A stretch of 7,263 bases of DNA, from contig SFFY01000072.1 of the NCBI GenBank assembly GCA_004556745.1, forward strand, positions 1 to 7,263, read 5' to 3'. Under the pieces are notes generated by a model. That model had not been told where the DNA came from. It saw only the letters and a program-made list of their open reading frames with translations, and did not search any database. How positions within the stretch are numbered: position 1 is the first letter of the stretch; each line of letters begins with the position of its first letter. Positions 1-4,213 of the stretch are shown piece by piece. The DNA is from Bacteroidales bacterium (GTDB taxonomy: Bacteria; Bacteroidota; Bacteroidia; Bacteroidales; Bacteroidaceae). The position numbers and the translations under genes were made by a program.

Positions 1-462
1 GATTTCAACGTACTTGAAGGTGAGTTTGTCGTTGAACACGCGGTGCGTCTTCTTGTCGAGCAGCCCCACGTCGTGGTGTATGTCCTCCTCGGCGAAGGCG
101 GCCTCCTGCAAATCGTAGTTGAGCAAAGCCACCACGTAGACGTGCTGCAGCTGAAAGTCCCACGCGGACCCCTTCGGTGCCTGCTCACGGATGGGAAAAG
201 TGGCGTAGTAGAGCGAGCGGTCCTTGAAATACGTCTGGTAGGCGTTCTGCATCTCCACGATGAATTTCTCGCCGCGCTCGTTCTCGCAATATACGTCGAA
301 TATCGCCTTGCGCTCCGCATATACGTCGCCCACGTGCTCGCTGTTGAGGTACGTCACGTCACGGACTACCTGCTCGCCGTCGAAAAGGGCGTTCAGGAAG
401 TCGATGAGCAGCATCTTGTTGGGCTTCTTGCCGAAGATGCGCTTAAACCCGAAATCGGTCAA
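1..462 (-). CDS. Rpn-type PD-(D/E)XK nuclease (PDDEXK_2 'transposase'), 3' end outside window
   Basis: Nuclease of the Rpn/PDDEXK_2 family, often annotated as a PD-(D/E)XK nuclease family transposase. Relatives in E. coli (RpnA-E) are DNA endonucleases that promote RecA-independent recombination. The frame is open from the left edge to 462 (154 codons, incomplete). Seen directly: the N-terminal family signature TDFGFKRIFG, then LLIDFLNALFDGEQ, then the catalytic core with Asp56 in IFDVYCEN and Glu70-x-Gln72 in FIVEMQ, then DRSLYYATFPIREQ. Gln in place of the last Lys is normal for this family. No ATG lies between the upstream in-frame TAA and the family signature. I therefore place the start at TTG 462-460, which overlaps the ATPase stop in TTGA. 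Relatives normally begin a few residues earlier (M-x-KYISLLTDFGF), and KYISLL is present here without an ATG. The original start was probably lost. The product may be made only by reinitiation or frameshifting, or not at all. Family assignment is firm; expression is uncertain. Confidence 0.85.
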   Translation of the reverse strand, partial: MTDFGFKRIFGKKPNKMLLIDFLNALFDGEQVVRDVTYLNSEHVGDVYAERKAIFDVYCENERGEKFIVEMQNAYQTYFKDRSLYYATFPIREQAPKGSAWDFQLQHVYVVALLNYDLQEAAFAEEDIHHDVGLLDKKTHRVFNDKLTFKYVEI

Positions 463-1616
463 AAGGCTGATATATTTTTCTTCTCTATGTTATATTTTGC
501 ATAGATGATATCCTCGCCCTGTCGCACATGTCGCGGGCGGTCGCAGACGCAGATATGCGTGCCCTCGTTGATATTGAAAAATCCCTTTCTCCTGCCCTTC
601 TTCACGGAGTGGTGCCGCCAAAGGGAGTTGACGAAGAATGTTTCCATAATGCTCTGCTCGTCCATCTGCGGTGTCTCGATGGCATACATCAGGTTGGCAT
701 CGTGCATATAAATCACGGTAGGCTTCTTGGCCATGGAGTCGCCCTCGCGATACACCATATTGATGAGTCGTGCCTCTTCGAGATATTTCAGGTAGTTCAT
801 CACCGTGGCGCGCGACGTGCCTATTTCCTCTGCGAGTCGGCTCACGTTGGGCGCGTTGCCGTTGTCGATGGCGAGGAGGTACAGCAGTTTTTTGATGCGC
901 GAGAGGTATTTCAGCTCCACCTGCTTGTTAAAGAGGATGTCCACCTCAATCATATTGTTCATGGCTTTGAGGAGGGCTTCGGTGAAGTTGTGGTTTTCGA
1001 GGAAGAAGGGATAATATCCGAAGCGCAGGTAGTCGCCGAAGAGTTTCCAGGGGTGCACTTTCGGGATGATCGATTTCAGGATTTGCTTGTGCGAGAACAA
1101 GAGTTCGTCGAGCGTGTAGGCTTTGAGCTGCAGGCCGCATTTGAGGTTCACGTACTCGCGGAAAGAAAATCCGTGGAGCACGTAGGTGTGGCTAATCTTG
1201 GAAAGTTCCGAAGCATCGCCGCCTTCGTCGGGGAAGACGGAGGTGGTGGTGTACACGATGCGCAGATACGGATATTTATGATAGCACTCGCAAAGCTGCT
1301 CGCGCCAGTTGGGCAACTTAAACGCCTGGTCGAGCAGCAGCACCGTGCCTCCCTGCTCCACAAATTCTCCGGCGAAGTCCACGATGCCGCGGCTTTGGAA
1401 ATAGAAGTTGTTGAGGTTGACGTACAGGCACTGTCGCAGTCGGCTGTCGAAATATTCCTGCGCATATTGCAGCAGGAACGACGTGCGCCCCACGCCTCGC
1501 GGGCCGCGTATGCCGATCAGGCGGTAACTCCAATCTATCGTGTCCATCAGCGAACGGCGCACGGGAGCGTTGACGTGTTCAAGGAGGAAAGAATGTGCTT
1601 GGTAGAATGTTTCCAT
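459..1616 (-). CDS. AAA ATPase with C-terminal winged helix / DUF4143-like region; altered Walker A and B motifs
   Basis: This 385-residue protein belongs to the AAA_14/DUF4143 ATPase group that is abundant in Bacteroidales; its cellular role is not established. The N-terminal P-loop region has GPRGVGRTS at residues 38-46, where Arg44 replaces the usual Lys. The Walker B-like strand TVLLLDQAFK (91-100) has Gln97 where most family members have Glu. It is followed by LPNW and a sensor-like strand YTTTS, where many relatives have FTGSS. HGFSFREYVNL (148-158) is typical of the family. A winged helix-turn-helix lies around 255-290 (RLAEEIGTSRATVMNYLKYL). The DUF4143-type end follows (KKPTVIYMHDANLMYAI). 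The protein stops at NIEKKNISAF; from memory, relatives continue to a tail like IPLWLFGFLY, so the end looks truncated. The start at 1616 gives the normal spacing to the P-loop. The stop overlaps the downstream nuclease gene. It may be a nucleotide-binding pseudo-ATPase; this is inferred. Confidence 0.88.
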   Translation of the reverse strand: METFYQAHSFLLEHVNAPVRRSLMDTIDWSYRLIGIRGPRGVGRTSFLLQYAQEYFDSRLRQCLYVNLNNFYFQSRGIVDFAGEFVEQGGTVLLLDQAFKLPNWREQLCECYHKYPYLRIVYTTTSVFPDEGGDASELSKISHTYVLHGFSFREYVNLKCGLQLKAYTLDELLFSHKQILKSIIPKVHPWKLFGDYLRFGYYPFFLENHNFTEALLKAMNNMIEVDILFNKQVELKYLSRIKKLLYLLAIDNGNAPNVSRLAEEIGTSRATVMNYLKYLEEARLINMVYREGDSMAKKPTVIYMHDANLMYAIETPQMDEQSIMETFFVNSLWRHHSVKKGRRKGFFNINEGTHICVCDRPRHVRQGEDIIYAKYNIEKKNISAF

Positions 1617-1647
1617 ACCTCAGGCATTTTAGTGGTCGTATATACCG

Positions 1648-1667
1648 CGATGCCGCTGGCGGCATCG
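1648..1667 (-). other. Perfect inverted repeat in the ATPase leader (RNA hairpin)
   Basis: CGATGCCGC and GCGGCATCG form a perfect 9-base stem around TG, so the real loop would be 4 bases. It lies about 31 bases upstream of the ATPase ATG, inside its predicted leader RNA. No T-tract follows on the minus strand, so it is not an ordinary terminator. It may affect translation or mRNA stability. Confidence 0.55.
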
Positions 1668-1723
1668 GCGCGGGTGTTTTTACATAAGGAAGCGTTCAAG
1701 GCGCGGCGGGGCGTTTACGGCAA

Positions 1724-1748
1724 GTAGGGGCGTTTTGCAAAACGCCCG
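1724..1748 (+). repeat. REP element, GTAG head plus 20-base perfect palindrome (copy 1)
   Basis: A GTAG head leads into GGGCGTTTTGCAAAACGCCC (1728-1747), which is a perfect palindrome. The same 25 bases occur at 6494-6518 and, inverted, at 6562-6586. A GTAG tetranucleotide before a palindrome is the hallmark of REP sequences mobilised by RAYT (TnpA-REP, Y1 transposase) proteins. This single copy sits in the predicted ATPase leader RNA. Confidence 0.8.
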
Positions 1749-1779
1749 CAAATGCCAAGAGCAGCCGTATGTAATTCTG

Positions 1780-1811
1780 CAAAGTTACAAACTTACATTG
1801 TAAACCGCAAA
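1780..1811 (-). promoter_or_regulatory. Bacteroidales-type promoter for the ATPase gene
   Basis: Read on the minus strand, TTTG (1811-1808), 20 bases, then TAACTTTG (1787-1780) match the Bacteroides consensus TTTG / TAnnTTTG. A second -7-like box, TAAGTTTG (1795-1788), overlaps upstream. The start of transcription should be near 1773, giving a leader of about 155 bases to the ATPase ATG. Confidence 0.6.
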
Positions 1812-1875
1812 GCGCATTTACCGTTTTTTTGTCGTTTCTTATAAGGGAATGGGCAAAAAGCGCCTCTGGCGCGCT

Positions 1876-1942
1876 GCAAAGATAGTGCAAGGCGAGTGCA
1901 ATTAAGTTTACTTAAATTGCCGAGCCGCAGCCTATCTTATGC
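1876..1942. repeat. 67-base imperfect palindrome (MITE-like hairpin element)
   Basis: The left arm starts GCAAAGATAG (1876-1885) and the right arm ends CTATCTTATGC (1932-1942). Between them the arms keep pairing with small bulges up to a perfect core, TTAAGT-TT-ACTTAA (1902-1915). The left arm carries TATCTTTG on the minus strand (1884-1877), a match to the TAnnTTTG -7 element but with no -33 box at the right distance. Similar palindromes are recalled from Bacteroidales intergenic regions, but copy number cannot be judged here. Confidence 0.5.
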
Positions 1943-2055
1943 AAACCGCCCCGCGCCGCTGCTTTCCGCACAATATTATATATACACGCGCGTGAGAGGG
2001 GCGAGCTGGCAAGCCTCACCTGTGCCTTGCCAGCCCGTGGCACAACTGGGAGGCT

Positions 2056-2087
2056 TTTGGCGAAACGGAAGAAAAATCATACATTTG
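2056..2087 (+). promoter_or_regulatory. Bacteroidales-type promoter directly upstream of a hairpin
   Basis: TTTTGG (2055-2060) and TACATTTG (2080-2087) fit the TTTG / TAnnTTTG consensus with a spacer of about 20 bases. The predicted start is near 2092-2095, exactly where the following hairpin begins. No coding frame follows for 440 bases, so it either makes a very short RNA or is the distant promoter of the regulator at 2534. Confidence 0.55.
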
Positions 2088-2092
2088 CAACA

Positions 2093-2135
2093 GCGAAAAG
2101 AGGAAGAGCGCAAGCCCTTCCTCTTTTCGCGTTTT
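2093..2135 (+). terminator. Strong stem-loop with T-tract, possible body of a small RNA
   Basis: GCGAAAAGAGGAAG (2093-2106) pairs perfectly with CTTCCTCTTTTCGC (2117-2130), a 14-base stem. After one A-C mismatch there are two more G-C pairs and a GCAA loop (2110-2113), a GNRA-type tetraloop. G-TTTT follows at 2131-2135. The form suits an intrinsic terminator on the plus strand. There is no gene upstream on that strand, and a promoter sits immediately before it, so it could be an attenuator or the terminator of a tiny RNA. Confidence 0.6.
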
Positions 2136-2148
2136 AGGGGCTAACTAT

Positions 2149-2214
2149 CTTATATGACCGCAAAAATTGTCTTATATGAGCGGAAAAATTGTCTTATATG
2201 ACCGTGAAAATTTG
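2149..2214. repeat. Three tandem 22-base direct repeats
   Basis: Units begin at 2149, 2171 and 2193, each starting CTTATATGA and continuing as -cCGcaAAAATTgT with a few changes; the third has drifted most. The 22-base period is about two helical turns. Because 22 is not a multiple of 3, this is not a peptide repeat. A related 11-mer, ATCTTATATGA, occurs both here (2147-2157) and at the start of the small gene (3903-3913). Confidence 0.75.
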
Positions 2215-2218
2215 CTCG

Positions 2219-2280
2219 GAGATAATTTTTCCGACGTGCTTTATCGTGAAAATTTTCTTCAAAATCGTCAGAATTATCTC
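2219..2280. repeat. AT-rich inverted repeat
   Basis: GAGATAATT (2219-2227) is inverted as AATTATCTC (2272-2280), with 44 bases between them. CGTGAAAATTT occurs at 2203-2213 and again at 2245-2255, so the block looks like a worn array of duplicated pieces continuing the tandem repeats on its left. GAATTA/TAATTC arms (2271-2291) form another small palindrome. Role unknown. Confidence 0.4.
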
Positions 2281-2501
2281 GGAGCTAATTCTTCTTTTCT
2301 TAATTATCCCTAAATCTTCGCGGTCCATCGCCTTAACTATTGCAAACGCGCCGCGAACGCTCTGCGCAGGGAGCAAAGCAGCGTTAACAGGTTTTTGCTT
2401 TCATCTTGCGCAATGAAGGCGGGCGGCGCGTAATCGTTTTTCTCCGCCCCATAGCAAACAAAAAAGTGGGCAAGACAGTCGGACGGATGCTAATTTTTGC
2501 G

Positions 2502-2509
2502 TAATTTCG
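2502..2509 (+). promoter_or_regulatory. Possible -7 element for the AraC-type regulator
   Basis: TAATTTCG differs from TAnnTTTG at one base and lies 24 bases before the ATG at 2534, giving a short leader. No TTTG sits at the expected -33 distance, so this is a weak call. The alternative is transcription from the promoter at 2056-2087 through the hairpin. Confidence 0.3.
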
Positions 2510-2533
2510 CAACCACACTATCGGAAAACACTT

Positions 2534-3688
2534 ATGCCTATTATAGAAGCTCTGGCGCATTACCTGCGCGGTTTCAGCACCTTTTTCTTCTTCTACTGGA
2601 CCTATTATTTCTTTCCCCTGCGCCGCAGGGGCAGACTGCTTAGGCTCGTGTTTGTCTTCTCCCTCTGTCAATCGCTGGGCTACCTGAAAGATGCCGTGTT
2701 TCTCTTCCCGCAACTTTCGGGCAATCCTATGGTGGACGATATCGTTAGCCTCGCCGACCTTTGCCTCGTGCCCTTGGCGTGTAGCCTGTTCTACGAGGGG
2801 ACGCGGCCAGGCAGACTGAAGTGGAAGTTTATTGTAGGGTGTTGCCTCATGCAGGCGGCGTTCCTGATTGCTTACTTATTGCAGCCGCAGCGGGGCATAA
2901 TATTTCTTGCTGGCCTCTTTGCTGCCGGGATTAGCCTTGTCACAATGCTTTTGGTGGCAATTTTTGCGTGGCGGCACGGCAAATATCTTAAAGCCAACTA
3001 TTCTTATACCGAAAACATTGATGTGCAATGGGTGGTGCTGTGCGCAGGCGGCTACTTTGTGCTGTGCGTGGCGTACCTCGCAGCGTTCAGCGAGCCCACT
3101 TGGGCGGGCGAGTGCCTGTTCTACCTCATCAGTATGGCCATTTGGGGCGTGGTGAACCTCTATGCGCGCCGCCACCGCGTGCTGATTCTCCATCCCAGCG
3201 GCGGCGACACGCTGCTACCTTCTGGTTTGGAGGTTTCTGTGGGCATGGAAGCCGCCGCCATGGAGCCCTTTCCTGTGGCAGTACCCGCCAAGAACGCAGG
3301 ACCTGCCGAATTTATGTCTAACAGCCAACCCGCAGAGGCACCGGCAGCGCACGAAACGCCTTTGGCACAAGAGCTCCTTCGCCTCATGGAAGAACGCAAG
3401 CTTTATCTCAACCCCAAACTCACGCTCTCCGACCTCGCACAGGAGATGCACATCAACCGAACGTACCTCACCTCTGTGCTCAACCGCGACATCGGCAAGT
3501 CGTTTTACGACTTTGTCAATGAATTCCGCATCACGGAGGCATGCGCCATCATCGACGCCCTGCCGCCATCAGAGCGCCCCAAACTCTCCGACGTGGCGAG
3601 CCGCAGCGGCTTTAATTCGCTCTCCACTTTCAAGCGTTCTTTCCTCAAAGTGAAAGGCATGCTACCCAGCCAATACGGGGGAGGATGA
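2534..3688 (+). CDS. Membrane-bound AraC-family transcriptional regulator (7 TM + HTH_18)
   Basis: A 384-residue protein combining a membrane N-terminal half with an AraC-type DNA-binding domain. Hydrophobic segments lie at about residues 12-28, 37-58, 68-87, 98-117, 121-145, 165-184 and 192-210, so seven spans would leave the C-terminal half in the cytoplasm. Residues 220-275 form an Ala/Pro-rich linker. The AraC domain fills about 278-382. The first helix-turn-helix is LSDLAQEMHINRTYLTSVLN (298-317). The second is the conserved LSDVASRSGFNSLSTFKRSF (351-370), followed by KGMLPSQY. No separate periplasmic sensor domain is evident, so the signal is unknown and may be sensed within the membrane. 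A terminator follows at 3741, so the gene is probably monocistronic. Two 21-base direct repeats spaced like an AraC operator lie just beyond, before the next promoter, which suggests control of the downstream genes. Domain calls are firm; the target is inferred. Confidence 0.9.
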   Translation: MPIIEALAHYLRGFSTFFFFYWTYYFFPLRRRGRLLRLVFVFSLCQSLGYLKDAVFLFPQLSGNPMVDDIVSLADLCLVPLACSLFYEGTRPGRLKWKFIVGCCLMQAAFLIAYLLQPQRGIIFLAGLFAAGISLVTMLLVAIFAWRHGKYLKANYSYTENIDVQWVVLCAGGYFVLCVAYLAAFSEPTWAGECLFYLISMAIWGVVNLYARRHRVLILHPSGGDTLLPSGLEVSVGMEAAAMEPFPVAVPAKNAGPAEFMSNSQPAEAPAAHETPLAQELLRLMEERKLYLNPKLTLSDLAQEMHINRTYLTSVLNRDIGKSFYDFVNEFRITEACAIIDALPPSERPKLSDVASRSGFNSLSTFKRSFLKVKGMLPSQYGGG

Positions 3689-3740
3689 AACAGCCAAAAC
3701 CACTACCGCTTAACCTTAGCGCGTGACACGCAACAACTGC

Positions 3741-3775
3741 AAGGACATTCCTTTTTTCCGGGAATGTCCTTTTTG
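3741..3775 (+). terminator. Rho-independent terminator of the AraC-type gene
   Basis: AAGGACATTCC (3741-3751) pairs perfectly with GGAATGTCCTT (3761-3771) around a 9-base loop, and the T-run continues to 3774. It lies 52 bases after the regulator's stop codon and separates it from the next transcription unit. Confidence 0.85.
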
Positions 3776-3800
3776 CATAATGTTTTATAAGCCCTAAAAA

Positions 3801-3842
3801 ATCGTCAATGCAACAAAATCTATCGTCAATAAAACAATTTTT
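3801..3842 (+). promoter_or_regulatory. Tandem 21-base direct repeat, candidate AraC-type operator
   Basis: Units 3801-3821 and 3822-3842 both begin ATCGTCAAT and share AACAA at positions 12-16; 16 of 21 positions agree. Two direct half-sites 21 bases apart match the geometry bound by an AraC-type dimer at araI. The block ends about 46 bases before the -7 element at 3888, where an activator could touch RNA polymerase. A membrane AraC-type regulator is encoded directly upstream. Its binding here is inferred. Confidence 0.5.
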
Positions 3843-3887
3843 CATGTTGGCGGCTTCTTTGTAATAAAGTGTTTAGGGGCATTTCGA

Positions 3888-3895
3888 TAAATTTG
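3888..3895 (+). promoter_or_regulatory. -7 element of the small-protein / GLUG-protein promoter
   Basis: TAAATTTG is an exact TAnnTTTG match. The -33 position (about 3865-3868) reads TAAA rather than TTTG, as expected of an activator-dependent promoter. Transcription should begin near 3902, only about 8 bases before the ATG at 3910 and about 29 before the ATG at 3931. Confidence 0.55.
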
Positions 3896-3909
3896 CACAA
3901 ATATCTTAT

Positions 3910-4137
3910 ATGAAAAACAACGTTTACCATATGAAGCAGAACCATAAAAAGCAGTACGCGCCGCCCGCGCTGCGCGTCGCGGATTTATTCCCCGAAAGCC
4001 GCATTTTGATTTCGGGCTCCACGGGCAGCGGGAGATCCATATCGAACGGCGGCGACTCAAAGAACAATGCCAACCCCGACCCCTCCACGAACAAGAAGCA
4101 AATCACCGACGAATCCTGGGAGTGGTTCAGGTCGTAA
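3910..4137 (+). CDS. Small hypothetical protein, Bacteroidales type (75 aa)
   Basis: A 75-residue protein of unknown function. It has a basic start with KKQYAPPALRV, then LFPESRILISGS, a Gly/Ser/Asn-rich middle and a C-terminal end DESWEWFRS. There is no signal peptide or membrane segment. Short proteins with an 'M-x-x-KK-x-Y-x-x-P' opening, a hydrophobic mid-part and a polar Trp-containing tail are common in Prevotella and relatives, often beside secreted or surface proteins; their role is not known. The ATG at 3931 (residue 8) is an alternative start. It would give the typical family beginning and a more normal leader of about 29 bases. The gene lies 76 bases upstream of the secreted GLUG protein, with no terminator between, so the two are probably co-transcribed under the promoter at 3888. 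Existence as a gene is likely; function is unknown. Confidence 0.65.
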   Translation: MKNNVYHMKQNHKKQYAPPALRVADLFPESRILISGSTGSGRSISNGGDSKNNANPDPSTNKKQITDESWEWFRS

Positions 4138-4213
4138 GGGAGATTTTCTGAGGAAATTTAGCACGACATTTAACCGGGCGCATGCATACGCCATCACAAA
4201 CAAAAAAAAGATT

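Larger units (their letters stand above)
1617..2533. other. Gene-free, structure-rich intergenic region between divergent genes
   Basis: No open frame in these 917 bases looks like a gene. The short frames present have no recognisable domain, and the A/T-rich ones arise from repeats. The region separates the minus-strand ATPase from the plus-strand AraC-type regulator. From left to right it holds: a leader hairpin (1648-1667), a REP copy (1724-1748), the ATPase promoter (1780-1811), a 67-base imperfect palindrome (1876-1942), a promoter plus hairpin (2056-2135), tandem 22-base repeats (2149-2214) and an AT-rich inverted repeat (2219-2280). I see nothing distinct at 1943-2050, 2300-2350 or 2400-2490. 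Confidence 0.7.

Noticed and set aside
43..504. Plus-strand open frame opposite the nuclease
   Set aside because: The minus strand encodes recognisable Rpn/PDDEXK_2 motifs through the same bases; the plus frame has none.
528..1727. Long plus-strand open frame opposite the ATPase
   Set aside because: It is the antisense shadow of a clear AAA ATPase gene and shows no domain, only Val/His/Glu-rich sequence expected from the reverse complement.
1896..2144. 82-codon plus-strand frame
   Set aside because: It spans the palindrome, the promoter and the hairpin, and its product shows no recognisable domain.
2149..2214. CRISPR array
   Set aside because: The 22-base units abut with no spacers, there are only three, and no cas gene is present.
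2357..2386. Inverted repeat AACGCT...AGCGTT as a terminator
   Set aside because: The stem is short with a bulge and a large loop, and no T-tract follows.
2189..2416. Short overlapping frames on both strands (plus 2189-2416, minus 2194-2376)
   Set aside because: They run through the AT-rich repeat block, have no promoter or domain, and their Ile/Lys/Phe-rich products follow from the repeats. A decayed gene cannot be fully excluded.
4067..4213. N-terminal extension of the GLUG frame to ATG 4067
   Set aside because: It overlaps the small gene by about 70 bases, is low-complexity, and would bury the signal peptide that starts at 4214.
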